Assembly (NCBI GenBank): GCA_016710645.1
Contig: JADJVI010000031.1
Coordinates: forward strand, 28,050-92,049
From: Actinomycetales bacterium
GTDB taxonomy: Bacteria > Actinomycetota > Actinomycetes > Actinomycetales > Dermatophilaceae
DNA: 64,000 nucleotides
Direction of reading: 5' to 3'
In this document: in pieces, positions 27,013-38,071 of the stretch
Layout: each line of letters starts with the position of its first letter
Position numbering within the stretch: the first letter of the stretch is position 1
The notes under the pieces: model-generated
Told to the model about the DNA's origin: nothing
The model's input: the letters and a program-made list of their open reading frames with translations, nothing else
Database searches by the model: none
Position numbers and translations under genes: made by a program

Positions 27013-28470
27013 TCAGACCCGGTATGCCGTGTAGTCACCGATGCGGTGCGCGTGCACCTTCGCGTGGACTCGGGTCCCCTCGGGAGTGTGCTCGCTGGCG
27101 AGGATCTCGCCGTTCTCGTGCAACCGATTGAGCACGTCACCCCGCTCATAGGGGATGAGCACGTCGATCTCGACGTCAGGTTTGGGCAATTCGTCGGCAA
27201 TGAGCGTCAGGAGAGCATCGATCCCCTGCCCGGTCCGAGCCGACACGACGACCGAGTGTTTGTGCCGTCGGGTCAGCCGGTCGAGCACCTCGGGGTCGGA
27301 CGCGTCGGCCTTGTTGATGACGATGATCTCCTTGAGATCACCCGCCCCCTCGACCTGCGCGAGCACTTCGCGCACCGCGCTGATCTGACCCTCGGGGTCG
27401 GGGTGCGAGCCGTCGACAACGTGCAGCAGCAAGTCGCAGTCGCCGACCTCCTCCAGAGTGGACCGGAATGCCTCGACCAGTTGATGGGGCAACGCCCGCA
27501 CGAACCCCACCGTGTCGACGAGCGTGTACTCCCGGCCATCGGCGGTCTCGGCTCTGCGGACGGTCGGGTCGAGGGTGGCGAAGAGCTGGTTCTCGACCAG
27601 CACCCCGGCACCGGTGATCCGGTTGAGGATCGAGGACTTTCCGGCGTTGGTGTAGCCCGCGATGGCCACGCTCGGGACGTGTCCGGCCTTGCGGGAATGC
27701 CGTTTGGTGTCGCGGCCGGTCTTCATCAAGGAGATCTCGCGGCGCAGCTTGGCCATCCGGGTGTTGATCCGGCGTCGGTCGAGTTCGATCTTCGTCTCAC
27801 CGGGGCCGCGCGACCCGATGCCCTCACCGCCGGCGACCCGGCCACCGGCCTGCCGGGACATCGACTCACCCCACCCGCGCAGCCGCGGGAGGAGGTACTG
27901 AAGTTGGGCCAGCTCGACCTGGGCCTTGCCCTCCCGGCTCTTGGCGTGCTGGGCGAAGATGTCGAGGATGAGCGCGGTGCGGTCGATGACCTTGACCTTG
28001 ACGACGTCCTCCAGCGCGCGCCGCTGGCCGGGTGCGAGCTCCCCGTCGCAGATGACGGTGTCCGCTCCCTCGGAGGCGACGATGTCCCGCAACTCCTGGG
28101 CCTTGCCCTTGCCGAGGAAGGTCGCCGGATCGGGGCTCTGCCGACGCTGGATCACCCCGTCAAGCACCGTGGAGCCGGCCGTTTCGGCGAGGGCCGCGAG
28201 CTCGCGCAGCGAGTTCTCGGCGTCGGTCACGGTGCCGTCGGTCCACACCGCGGCGAGCACGACCCGCTCGAGGCGCAGTTGCCGGTATTCGACCTCGGTG
28301 ACATCGGTGAGTTCGGTGGACAGTCCCGACACCCGGCGCAGCGCGGCCCGCTCTTCGCGGTCGAACTGCTCGCCGTCGTAGTCGGCGGTGGGCTCGACTC
28401 CGTCCAGCAGGTTATCGGGGTCGGCGAGGGCGGCGGCTTTGCCGGTGAGCACGGTATTGCGTCGGGTCAT
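27013..28470 (-). CDS. hflX: Ribosome-associated GTPase HflX
   Basis: 485-residue GTPase that splits or rescues stalled 70S ribosomes. It shows the N-terminal HflX domain, a coiled-coil linker with GGEGIGSRGPGETKIE, and the G domain with AGYTNAGKSS, DTVGF, and NKAD. The ATG at 28470 has GGGAGGACC in front. A GGTATGCCGT word covers its last codons (27021). Confidence 0.95.
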   Translation of the reverse strand: MTRRNTVLTGKAAALADPDNLLDGVEPTADYDGEQFDREERAALRRVSGLSTELTDVTEVEYRQLRLERVVLAAVWTDGTVTDAENSLRELAALAETAGSTVLDGVIQRRQSPDPATFLGKGKAQELRDIVASEGADTVICDGELAPGQRRALEDVVKVKVIDRTALILDIFAQHAKSREGKAQVELAQLQYLLPRLRGWGESMSRQAGGRVAGGEGIGSRGPGETKIELDRRRINTRMAKLRREISLMKTGRDTKRHSRKAGHVPSVAIAGYTNAGKSSILNRITGAGVLVENQLFATLDPTVRRAETADGREYTLVDTVGFVRALPHQLVEAFRSTLEEVGDCDLLLHVVDGSHPDPEGQISAVREVLAQVEGAGDLKEIIVINKADASDPEVLDRLTRRHKHSVVVSARTGQGIDALLTLIADELPKPDVEIDVLIPYERGDVLNRLHENGEILASEHTPEGTRVHAKVHAHRIGDYTAYRV

Positions 28471-28523
28471 GGTCCTCCCAGGGTCGCACGAACCCCGCGC
28501 GTCGCCCAACCGGATATCCGCCG

Positions 28524-29225
28524 TCAGAGCGCCAGCGCGGCCCTCGCCCGGATGATGGCCTTGGCTGTCACGTCGGGAAGGAGCTCGTCCGGAAGGCCGT
28601 CAAAGATGAGAACCAGCAGCACATCGGTCACCTGGGCCGCCACCCAGGTCTGGCTCCGGCTGCCGCCTTCGAGGGTGTAGCTCAGCCGCACCGAGCGCGC
28701 CCCCGGCGAGGCCGGCAGCGCCGGTCCGGGGGTCAGGGACCCGTCCACCTGGGTGAGGCCGCCAATGGCCACGCGCACCATCGGACAAGCCGACCCGGCA
28801 GCCGCGCCCCACTGCGCGACAGCGGTCGCTGCGGAGTCACTGGAAGGCGCAGTCCGCAGCCATTCGCCCAGCACCCCCTTGCGATCCGGCGAGAGCAGCA
28901 ACGTCACGTCGGCGAGTTTGGCGTCGAAGTTCGGTCCGGTGCGCAGCACAACGGGAGCGCACGCCCGGTCGTCGGAGGAGAGTTCCACCTTGACGGCGCT
29001 GGGCAGGAGCGACGGTCGGGCGCGCGTCGTGCCAGCGGGGAGATCAGGCACCTGCAGCAGTGCCTGCTGCAGCAGCCCCAGCGATCGCACCTGTCCGTTG
29101 GGCTGCTCGCCCGTCCCGATCGATCCAGACGGGTCCGCCGTGCTCAAGAGCGGCGCCACCAGGCATCCCGAGGCGCCAAGGACGACACTGACCGCCATCA
29201 GCGCGGCTGCCAGCGCACGTCTCAT
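28524..29225 (-). CDS. Putative lipoprotein
   Basis: 233 residues. The N-terminal RR, a hydrophobic stretch and the lipobox LGASGC near residue 21 predict a lipid-anchored surface protein. The mature part is rich in Ala, Ser and Leu with two further cysteines (RACAP and SACPM), perhaps a disulfide. I do not recognise a family. The ATG at 29225 is chosen because it sits directly before the signal peptide. It is divergent from the methyltransferase gene. Confidence 0.7.
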   Translation of the reverse strand: MRRALAAALMAVSVVLGASGCLVAPLLSTADPSGSIGTGEQPNGQVRSLGLLQQALLQVPDLPAGTTRARPSLLPSAVKVELSSDDRACAPVVLRTGPNFDAKLADVTLLLSPDRKGVLGEWLRTAPSSDSAATAVAQWGAAAGSACPMVRVAIGGLTQVDGSLTPGPALPASPGARSVRLSYTLEGGSRSQTWVAAQVTDVLLVLIFDGLPDELLPDVTAKAIIRARAALAL

Positions 29226-29295
29226 GCGCGGAAGCCTAGCCAGCCAGCCGCTCACGGAGCGGTCCGAGGGCGCAGATCGCCTAGAGTCGGCTGCC

Positions 29296-29895
29296 GTGAC
29301 GACCGAGCACTACTTCTCCGCCGATCCCGCCGGCCCGGAGGATCGCCGAACCATCACCGTGCGGCTGGCCGACCGCGATGTGCGGGTCGTCACGGCCGCG
29401 GGCACCTTCTCCCCCGACCATCTCGACACCGGCACCCGCGTGCTGCTCGACGAAGTGCCCGACCCGCCCGCAACTGGCGCCCTGCTGGATCTCGGGTGCG
29501 GCTGGGGCGCGATCGCCCTCACCCTCGGCCTGCTCTCTCCCACCGCTGACGTGTATGCCGTGGACGTCAACGAGCGCGCCCTGGCGCTCACCCGCGAGAA
29601 CGCCGCCGAGCTGGGCCTGGACCGGGTCGTTGCCTGCCGACCCGAGATGGTCGATCCGACGTTGCGTTTCGCGACGATCTGGTCCAACCCCCCGATCCGC
29701 GTGGGCAAGGCCGTCCTGCACGAGATGCTCACGACTTGGCTGCCGAGGCTGGAACCGGACGGCACGGCATACCTCGTGGTCGCGAAGAAGTTGGGGGCCG
29801 ACTCGCTCGCGCGCTGGATCGAGCACGAACTCGGTATGCCGTGCCGCCGGCTCGCGATCGCGCGCGGCTTCCGGGTGCTCGCCGTCAGTCGGTGA
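29296..29895 (+). CDS. RsmC-like class I methyltransferase
   Basis: 199-residue SAM-dependent methyltransferase. Motif I is LLDLGCGWGAIA (near 61-72), motif II ends AVDVNERA, and the substrate-base motif is SNPPIRVGK (NPPY type). This is the C-terminal half of RsmC/RlmG-type rRNA guanine-N2 methyltransferases, which in Actinobacteria occur as single-domain proteins. The rRNA target is inferred, not shown. It starts with GTG. Its 3' end overlaps the convergent dapF by 11 nt. Confidence 0.85.
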   Translation: MTTEHYFSADPAGPEDRRTITVRLADRDVRVVTAAGTFSPDHLDTGTRVLLDEVPDPPATGALLDLGCGWGAIALTLGLLSPTADVYAVDVNERALALTRENAAELGLDRVVACRPEMVDPTLRFATIWSNPPIRVGKAVLHEMLTTWLPRLEPDGTAYLVVAKKLGADSLARWIEHELGMPCRRLAIARGFRVLAVSR

Positions 29896-30763
29896 AAACG
29901 CCGTCGGCCACCAGGGCCGCGGGCCCGGCGAGCTCCACGGTCTCGTCCGCCTCGACCGTGACGGTCAGCCGCCCTCCCGGGACATCGACGGTCCAGACCC
30001 GCGTGTCGTGAGCCGAGCCCTCCCACCAACGCACGGCGAGGGCAGCGGCCACCGCGCCGGTGCCGCACGATCGGGTCTCCCCCACCCCGCGCTCGTGCAC
30101 GCGCATCGCGAGGTGGCCCGGGCCAACGGCTCGGACGAATTCGACGTTCGTCCCTTCGGGCGGGATGGGGGCGACGGCCGGTGCGACCGTGAGGTCGAGG
30201 TCGGCGAGATCGATCTCGGGGGGCAGCACGACGACGGTGTGCGGGTTACCAAGGTCGATGCGCAAGCCCGGCAGGTCAGGGGCACCAGCAGCGGACACGA
30301 CGGCGGTGAAGCCTTCGGCGGCGGCTTGTTCGGGGTCTTCCAGGCGCCAAGGGCCGAGGTTGACGGCATACCCAGTGGCCGTGGTGCGCACGTGCTTGAG
30401 CCCGGCACGGGTCGCGATCGCGAAATCGGGTCCGGCTTCCAGCCCCTCGCGGGTGAGATAGGCCGCGAAGACCCGGGTGCCGTTGCCGCACATCTGGGCC
30501 ACCGAACCGTCGGCATTGCGGTAGTCCATGAACCAGCGAGCCTGGTCAGCCAGGGCGCGCACCTCGGGCTCGATGGCGTGGACGGTGGGGCCGATCCGGA
30601 TCACGCCGTCGCCGCCGATGCCGGCCCGCCGGTCAGCCAGCCGAGATACCAGAGCGGGTGTGAGGTCGAGGGTGCCGTCAAGGTCGGGGACGAGCACGAA
30701 GTCGTTCTGAGTCCCGTGGCCCTTGATGAAGGGCAAGCCAGCCCCGCCCGCGCGCGTCGTCAT
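29885..30763 (-). CDS. dapF: Diaminopimelate epimerase
   Basis: 292-residue cofactor-independent epimerase that makes meso-diaminopimelate for peptidoglycan and lysine. Both catalytic cysteines are present, in MCGNGTR and ETRSCGTGA, and FIKGHGTQNDF is the family N-terminus. The start ATG lies 4 nt after the miaA stop, so the two are co-transcribed. dapA lies 29 kb away in the same window. Confidence 0.95.
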   Translation of the reverse strand: MTTRAGGAGLPFIKGHGTQNDFVLVPDLDGTLDLTPALVSRLADRRAGIGGDGVIRIGPTVHAIEPEVRALADQARWFMDYRNADGSVAQMCGNGTRVFAAYLTREGLEAGPDFAIATRAGLKHVRTTATGYAVNLGPWRLEDPEQAAAEGFTAVVSAAGAPDLPGLRIDLGNPHTVVVLPPEIDLADLDLTVAPAVAPIPPEGTNVEFVRAVGPGHLAMRVHERGVGETRSCGTGAVAAALAVRWWEGSAHDTRVWTVDVPGGRLTVTVEADETVELAGPAALVADGVFTD

Positions 30764-30767
30764 AGCG

Positions 30768-31715
30768 TCATTCTCCCTGGTGTGCGGCTCGCCAGATCGC
30801 CATCGCCCGGTCGAGCAGGTCAGGGGCATCGGCGGGGACCCAGGAGATTCGGGGGTCGGGACCAAACCAGGACTGCTGTCGTCGGGCGAACTTGCGGGTG
30901 AGCGTCGCGGTGTCGGCGACGGCCTGGGCCTCCGTGAGATCTCCGCGAAGGCAGGCGATGGCCTGGGCATAGCCGATCGCGGTGCGGGCGGTGCGCCCGT
31001 CGGCCAGCCCCTGCGTAAGCAGGAACGTGACCTCGTCGAGCAAGCCGTGGGCGAACATCGCGGCGCTGCGGGCGTTGATGCGGGCATCAAGCGCCGGGCG
31101 GTCCAGGGTCAGCCCGATCACCGTCGTGGGTCGCACCGTCTGCCTCGTGGGCAGCGTGGCGCTGAACGGTGCGCCGGTCAGCTCGATGACCTCCAGCGCC
31201 CGGACGATCCGGCGCCCGTTGCGCGGCTCGATCCGCGCGGCCGCCACCGGATCGCGTTGTCCGAGAACGGCATACAGGGCCTCGACACCCTCGGAGGTGA
31301 GCCGCTCCTCCCAGCGGGCACGGACGGCTGGGTCGGTCGGAGGGATGTCGAGGTGGTCCAGTGCCGCGCGCACGTAGAGCCCCGACCCGCCGACGAGAAT
31401 CGGCACCCCGCCGCGGGCCAGGATTGCGGCGATGTCGCCGCGCGAGGCCTGCTGGTATGCCGCGACGCTGGCTTCCGCGGTGACGTCCAGGACGTCGAGC
31501 TGATGGTGAGGTATGCCGTGCCGTTGCGCCACGGAGAGCTTGGCCGTGCCGATGTCCATGCCGCGATAGAGCTGCATGGCGTCGGCATTGACGATCTCTC
31601 CGCCGAGCTTCTCGGCCAGCGCAACGGCCAGGTCAGACTTGCCCGTGGCCGTCGGGCCGACGATGGCCAGGACGCGCCCAGCGGCTGGTGTCGACTCGGG
31701 CGGCGAGCCGGTCAC
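30768..31715 (-). CDS. miaA: tRNA dimethylallyltransferase MiaA
   Basis: 315-residue enzyme that prenylates A37 of tRNAs reading UNN codons. The P-loop GPTATGKSDLAVALA, DAMQLYRGMDIGTAK and GGSGLYVRA are the family signatures. The GTG start overlaps the stop of def in the sequence GTGA. Two motif words lie in the gene (31454, 31510). Confidence 0.96.
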   Translation of the reverse strand: MTGSPPESTPAAGRVLAIVGPTATGKSDLAVALAEKLGGEIVNADAMQLYRGMDIGTAKLSVAQRHGIPHHQLDVLDVTAEASVAAYQQASRGDIAAILARGGVPILVGGSGLYVRAALDHLDIPPTDPAVRARWEERLTSEGVEALYAVLGQRDPVAAARIEPRNGRRIVRALEVIELTGAPFSATLPTRQTVRPTTVIGLTLDRPALDARINARSAAMFAHGLLDEVTFLLTQGLADGRTARTAIGYAQAIACLRGDLTEAQAVADTATLTRKFARRQQSWFGPDPRISWVPADAPDLLDRAMAIWRAAHQGE

Positions 31716-32353
31716 GGCTCGGGGTGGCGATGCCCCGGGTCGCCGTGATCCTCACCGCAGTCGCACTCGCCCTCGCTGGAGTCGTGACCGAAGGGGTCGG
31801 GGTCGACTCCCGGCATCCAGGTGAGGCCGGCGATCCCCCAGCCGTTGGCCTTCGCGACCTTGCGGGCCTTGCGGTGATAGCGGTCCTCGAGACGGTCGAC
31901 ATACAGCCGGCCGTTGAGGTGGTCGAACTCGTGCTGCATGCAGCGCGCGAACCAGCCGGTGGCGTCGAACTCCAGCGGCTTCCCGGTCACGTCGAAGCCG
32001 GAGACGTGGACGAAATCGGCGCGTTTCAGGGGAAAGTGTTCGCCCGGGAAGGACAGGCATCCCTCGGACTCGGAGTCCTTGTCGGCGCGGCCCTCGGGGA
32101 TGCGAGACACGGTGAGGATCGGGTTGACCACGACCCCGCGCGGGGCGACGCCATCCTCGTTGGCCATGTCGTAGACGTAGATCCGCAGCCCGACGCCGAT
32201 CTGGGGTGCGGCCAGGCCAACCCCGTGGGCGGCGTCCATGGTGTCGAACATGTCCTGTACCAGCGCGGCCAACTCTTCGTCGAAGTGCTCCACCCGCGCC
32301 GCGACCCGATGTAGCACGGGCTCTCCGGAGATGACGACAGGACGGACACTCAT
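31712..32353 (-). CDS. def: Peptide deformylase
   Basis: 213-residue metalloenzyme that removes the N-formyl group. All three motifs are present: GVGLAAPQIG, EGCLSFPG and QHEFDHLNG, with the Cys and two His ligands. The C-terminal ~40 residues are an extension rich in Asp, Glu, His and Cys that is not needed in the family. It overlaps miaA by four bases and lies 19 nt after miaB. Confidence 0.95.
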   Translation of the reverse strand: MSVRPVVISGEPVLHRVAARVEHFDEELAALVQDMFDTMDAAHGVGLAAPQIGVGLRIYVYDMANEDGVAPRGVVVNPILTVSRIPEGRADKDSESEGCLSFPGEHFPLKRADFVHVSGFDVTGKPLEFDATGWFARCMQHEFDHLNGRLYVDRLEDRYHRKARKVAKANGWGIAGLTWMPGVDPDPFGHDSSEGECDCGEDHGDPGHRHPEP

Positions 32354-32372
32354 GCGGAGAAGTCAAGCACGA

Positions 32373-33950
32373 TCAGCCACATCCCCCAGCGCCGGATGGT
32401 GACCCAGGTGCAGCCTGGCCGGCTGCGGGCCGGCCGATGGACGGCATACCGAGGGAGACGGCTGGTTTGGCCGCCGCGCCCGTCTCCTGCAGCGCAGCCC
32501 ACGCCGCGCCGCCGGCCGTGCGGCGGACCGCGAAGCTACCGCCGGCAACCGCGGAGTCAGCCACCAGGTGGTGCGGGGCGCCGTAGGTGACGCCCACCGT
32601 CACCAGGTCACCCGGGCGCGGCCGATCGGCGTCGGGACGGTCGGCCGGCAGGGCGAAGTGCACGAGGCGGTTGTCACGCGCACGCCCGGATAGGCGTCGG
32701 GTCTCGGCATCCTTGCGGCCCTCGAAGGGCGCGACGAGAACCTCGACCTCACGCCCCTCCCAAGCCCGATGCCCGGCCCAGGAGATCTCCTCCTGCAGCC
32801 CGATGAGCCGATCGAAGCGCTCCTGGACGACCGCCTTGGGGATCTGGTCGGGCATGGTGGCGGCGGGTGTGCCGGGGCGAATGGAGTACTGGAAGGTGAA
32901 CGCACTGGAGAAGCGGGCCGCGGCGACGACATCGAGGGTGGCTTGGAAGTCCGCCTCGGTCTCGCCCGGGAAGCCCACGATGAGGTCGGTGGTGATCGCG
33001 GCGTCCGGAATGAGCGAGCGGACCTCGTCGAGGATGCGCAAGAACCGGTCGCTGCGATAGGACCGGCGCATCGCCTTGAGGACGGCATCCGACCCCGACT
33101 GCAAGGGCATGTGCAGGCTGGGCATGACATTGGGCGTCTGCGCCATTGCCTCAATGACATCGGTGGTGAACGCCGCGGGGTGGGGGCTGGTGAAGCGCAC
33201 CCGCTCCAGTCCCTCGATTTCGCCACACGCGCGGAGCAGCTTGCCGAAAGCCAGGCGGTCGCCGAACTCGACACCGTAGGTGTTGACGTTCTGCCCGAGC
33301 AGGGTGATCTCGACGACGCCTTGGGCGACCAGGGCACGCACCTCGGCGAGAATCTCCTCCGGCCGCCGGTCCTGCTCCTTGCCGCGCAGGCTCGGAACGA
33401 TGCAGAAGGTGCAGGTGTTGTTGCAGCCCACCGAGATCGACACCCAGGCGCTGTATGCCGAGTCACGGCGGGTCGGGAGCGTGGAGGGGAAGACCTCCAG
33501 GCTTTCGAGGATCTCGACCTGGGCCTTGCGGTTATGGCGCGCCCGGTCCAGCAGGGCCGGGAGCGAGCCGATGTTGTGGGTGCCGAAGACGACATCGACC
33601 CACGGCGCCTTTCGCACGATGGTGTCGCGGTCCTTCTGTGCCATGCAGCCACCGACGGCAATCTGCAGGTCTGGGTTGGCCAGTTTGGCCGGTCGGAGTT
33701 GGCCGAGGTTGCCGTAGAGCTTGTTGTCGGCGTTCTCACGCACCGCACAGGTGTTGAAGACGACGATGTCGGCGACCTCTGGGCGCTGCGCCTCGGGCAC
33801 CGCGGCGAGATCGACATAGCCAGCCGTTTCCAACAGTCCAGCCAAGCGCTCGGAGTCGTGGACGTTCATCTGGCAGCCGTGGGTGCGCACGTCATAGGTG
33901 CGTGGCCGATCGGAGGCGGCCGTCGGCGGGTGAGCAATAGGTGTCGTCAT
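32373..33950 (-). CDS. miaB: tRNA-2-methylthio-N6-dimethylallyladenosine synthase MiaB
   Basis: 525-residue radical SAM methylthiotransferase that follows MiaA in making ms2i6A37. It has an N-terminal MTTase domain with cysteines in THGCQMN, FNTCAV and GGCMAQ, the radical SAM motif CNNTCTFC, and a C-terminal TRAM domain. The C-terminus has an extra ~60 Ala/Pro/Gly-rich residues, longer than typical. The start is an ATG with GGTGTCGTC upstream and no clear Shine-Dalgarno. Confidence 0.95.
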   Translation of the reverse strand: MTTPIAHPPTAASDRPRTYDVRTHGCQMNVHDSERLAGLLETAGYVDLAAVPEAQRPEVADIVVFNTCAVRENADNKLYGNLGQLRPAKLANPDLQIAVGGCMAQKDRDTIVRKAPWVDVVFGTHNIGSLPALLDRARHNRKAQVEILESLEVFPSTLPTRRDSAYSAWVSISVGCNNTCTFCIVPSLRGKEQDRRPEEILAEVRALVAQGVVEITLLGQNVNTYGVEFGDRLAFGKLLRACGEIEGLERVRFTSPHPAAFTTDVIEAMAQTPNVMPSLHMPLQSGSDAVLKAMRRSYRSDRFLRILDEVRSLIPDAAITTDLIVGFPGETEADFQATLDVVAAARFSSAFTFQYSIRPGTPAATMPDQIPKAVVQERFDRLIGLQEEISWAGHRAWEGREVEVLVAPFEGRKDAETRRLSGRARDNRLVHFALPADRPDADRPRPGDLVTVGVTYGAPHHLVADSAVAGGSFAVRRTAGGAAWAALQETGAAAKPAVSLGMPSIGRPAAGQAAPGSPSGAGGCG

Positions 33951-34041
33951 GGCACCGACAAGGGTACGTCGCTCGGGAAGCACTGGCTGGCGGGCGAGCG
34001 GCTTGATGCTGTCCAGCCCCTCGGGTGGCCGGCGCAAACAT

Positions 34042-34078
34042 CGCGAAGCCGCCGCCGGAATCCGGCGGCGGCTTCGCG
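34042..34078. terminator. Strong hairpin downstream of the zinc-ribbon gene
   Basis: Perfect 18-base arms (34042-34059 and 34061-34078) around a single central A; the real loop will be a few bases. It lies between the stop of the zinc-ribbon gene (34101) and the miaB start (33950), and probably ends the upstream transcript. Confidence 0.75.
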
Positions 34079-34100
34079 TCTTCGCGTCCGCAGCGACAGG

Positions 34101-34259
34101 TCAGCGGCCGAAGAGCTTCTTCATCAGTCCACCCGGCTCGGGCGGCGGGCAGGAGCACTGGTCGGACTTGGGAACGCCGGCCATGACCTGCTGGACGTGC
34201 TGGCCGCAGCCGGACCAGGTCGTCTTGCCGCAGCGGCGGCACTTCACTCGGCTACACAT
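34101..34259 (-). CDS. 52-residue zinc-ribbon mini-protein
   Basis: The reading frame starts at ATG (34259), begins MCSRVKCRRCGKTTWSGCGQ and ends LMKKLFGR. Cysteine pairs are CRRC and, later, CSC, with further C residues at positions 2 and 18, enough to bind zinc. The pattern MCSRVxCxxCGKxTWxGCGxHV recurs in many actinobacteria and other bacteria as a conserved hypothetical. Function is unknown. It is framed by a strong terminator and by the palindrome at 34328, so it is its own small transcription unit. Confidence 0.85.
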   Translation of the reverse strand: MCSRVKCRRCGKTTWSGCGQHVQQVMAGVPKSDQCSCPPPEPGGLMKKLFGR

Positions 34260-34327
34260 CGGGTTTGGGTCTCCTCCAGGGGAAGGGGCTCAGCGCGTGT
34301 GCCGAGCGGAACATGTCGTCGAGAATA

Positions 34328-34343
34328 ATACCCCCATGGGTAT
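34328..34343. promoter_or_regulatory. Palindrome ATACCCCCATGGGTAT, possible CsoR/CstR-type operator
   Basis: ATACCC, CCAT, GGGTAT: an inverted repeat of 6 bases around 4. It stands 69 nt upstream of the zinc-ribbon ATG, in the short AT-rich stretch after recX. The TACCC/GGGTA arms resemble operators of the CsoR/RcnR/CstR family of metal- and sulfur-sensing repressors. No such repressor gene is in the window, so the assignment is by likeness only. Confidence 0.45.
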
Positions 34344-34351
34344 ATGGGGAG

Positions 34352-35047
34352 TCAATCTCGCTGGTGTTCGGGCGCGTTCTCGATGACATCGCGGACGACG
34401 GAATACACGGTGCCCGAGCCGTAGCCCTTCCGCGCCAGCATGGCGCCCAACCGCCTGGCCTGCACCTGAGGCGCCAAGCCGGCCATCGACGCGAGCTTGC
34501 GGACCGCTAGGTCTTCGGCGCGAGCTCGTTCGCTCTGTGGGTCCACCCCTCCGATAGCGTCGCGAGCGACCTCTGGGTCGATGCCCTTCTCGCGCAACTC
34601 GGCAATCAGGGCCGCTCCGGCCAGCCCCTTGGTGCGTCGGCGAGAGTGCACGAGTTGGTCGGCGAACGCCGCGTCATCGACCAAACCGATCTCACTCAAC
34701 CGATCGAGGACAGTGGCAGCGATCTGGGGATCGCAGCCCCGCTGAGCGAGTTTGCGTTCCAATTGCGCCCGGGATCGCGGCCCCATGGCCAGTTGACGCA
34801 GCACGATCGCGCGAGCCACCGTCGCCGGGTCAGCGTCCCGGTCGGCTTCCCGGTCAGCTTCCCGACCCACTGATGGATCGCCATCCCGGTCCGACGCACG
34901 CTCGGCAGCCTCGGTCGGCCAGAACCGCCCAGCGGCCGGGACCTCGGCCTGGTGAGGATCACCCTTCGGTCGAGCCGCAGCGACCGATCCGGTGGCCGCC
35001 GCCAACGCCTGGCGTGCGGCGGCCAACCGGTCGTGATCGGCGGTCAC
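34352..35047 (-). CDS. recX: Regulatory protein RecX
   Basis: 231-residue modulator of RecA filaments. The last ~150 residues carry the three-helix RecX repeats (AIVLRQLAMGPRSRAQLERKL, then LVDDAAFADQLVHSR and KGYGSGTVYSVVRD). The first ~75 residues are an acidic, Arg/Asp-rich extension not present in short RecX proteins. GTG start. It lies 14 nt after recA, the usual partner. Confidence 0.92.
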   Translation of the reverse strand: MTADHDRLAAARQALAAATGSVAAARPKGDPHQAEVPAAGRFWPTEAAERASDRDGDPSVGREADREADRDADPATVARAIVLRQLAMGPRSRAQLERKLAQRGCDPQIAATVLDRLSEIGLVDDAAFADQLVHSRRRTKGLAGAALIAELREKGIDPEVARDAIGGVDPQSERARAEDLAVRKLASMAGLAPQVQARRLGAMLARKGYGSGTVYSVVRDVIENAPEHQRD

Positions 35048-35061
35048 GCTGAGGCTCCCGC

Positions 35062-36102
<1,041 letters not shown>

Positions 36103-36220
36103 GCTCCACCGTCTTCCTGTTCGAGAGTCTGCCGTCCATAGGCGACCCGCGCGATCGGCCTGAGCGCACTCCCCCGGGCGAACCCGCTGCGGTGAAGCAC
36201 GACCGATGTTGTCGAGTCGG

Positions 36221-36243
36221 ACGTTAGGCGCCCCCACCGACAC
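36221..36243 (-). promoter_or_regulatory. PafBC/RecA-NDp-type promoter of recA
   Basis: Reading the minus strand: GTGTCGGTG, eight bases, TAACGT. The known mycobacterial LexA-independent recA promoter class has TTGTCRGTG, eight bases, TAGNNT; this fits at all but two positions. The start site would fall near 36214, about 110 nt upstream of the recA ATG. Confidence 0.6.
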
Positions 36244-36313
36244 CCCTGGCAGCACGGCATACCGGCTGTGGACAGTGGGACGTGGGTGGAGACGTTGTGG
36301 ACAGAGCCTGTCA

Positions 36314-36327
36314 CGAACAGACGTTCG
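36314..36327. promoter_or_regulatory. LexA (SOS) box upstream of recA
   Basis: CGAAC, AGAC, GTTCG: a perfect inverted repeat that matches the actinobacterial SOS box CGAACN4GTTCG. It stands 212 nt upstream of recA and 170 nt before gltA on the other strand, 70 bp above the PafBC-type promoter, so a second, LexA-controlled recA start is likely. Confidence 0.85.
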
Positions 36328-36496
36328 AAACCAGTCCGACACGCCGCCGGATCGTCTGTTTGCGCCGATCACCTACGACCGGCTGCCACGTCCCGCTCAC
36401 CCGCAATTCACCTGACGCAACTCACATGTCACTCAGGCGCGGACCTGAATAGGATGCCAAGAGCGCCATCCCCCATCCCCTGACGGAGGTCACCTG

Positions 36497-37777
<1,281 letters not shown>

Positions 37778-37823
37778 CCCGTTCGGTTCAGCTCGGGACA
37801 GCTTCAGTCCAGCTCAGTCCAGC

Positions 37824-38045
37824 TCAGGAACGGCGCTTCGGCTCTCGGCCGAGGCGCCGTTCCGTTGGCACCCCGAGGTCCTCGCAGAGAGCCTCCCAGA
37901 TCTGCCGCGGTGGTATGCCGTCCGCGAGGGCTTCCTGCGCAGTCCGGTTGCCCAGCGCGGTGACGTAGTGGTCCTGAGCCAGCGTCACGGCATACGTCGG
38001 CCCGAACTCGTCGCGTAACCGGGTCCACAACTCGCTATGCCGCAT
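37824..38045 (-). CDS. DUF3046 family protein
   Basis: 73-residue actinobacterial protein of unknown function. The family pattern is clear: MRHSELWTRLRDEFGPTYA, then LAQDHYVTALGNRTAQEALADG and PRQIWEALCEDLGVP. DUF3046 genes usually lie near recA, as here. Its last codons form one arm set of a hairpin that may also end gltA. It is divergent from lhr. Confidence 0.9.
   Translation of the reverse strand: MRHSELWTRLRDEFGPTYAVTLAQDHYVTALGNRTAQEALADGIPPRQIWEALCEDLGVPTERRLGREPKRRS
37827..37863. terminator. Hairpin at the gltA / DUF3046 junction
   Basis: GGAACGGCGC pairs with GCGCCGTTCC and, inside, TCGGC with GCCGA, around a TCTCG loop. It lies 50 nt after the gltA stop and within the last 12 codons of the convergent DUF3046 gene. 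A 10-base direct repeat (AGTCCAGCTC) precedes it. Confidence 0.65.
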
Positions 38046-38071
38046 CCCGGGAGTCTGTCACCCATCTCCCA

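Larger units (their letters stand above)
36103..36496. promoter_or_regulatory. Divergent recA-gltA regulatory region
   Basis: This 394-bp gap holds the PafBC-type promoter, the LexA box, one ACGGCATACC word (36254) and two copies of TGTGGACAG (36267-36275 and 36296-36304), whose complement CTGTCCACA differs from the DnaA-box consensus TTGTCCACA at one base. I see no open frame of interest. The gltA promoter is not clear. Confidence 0.6.
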
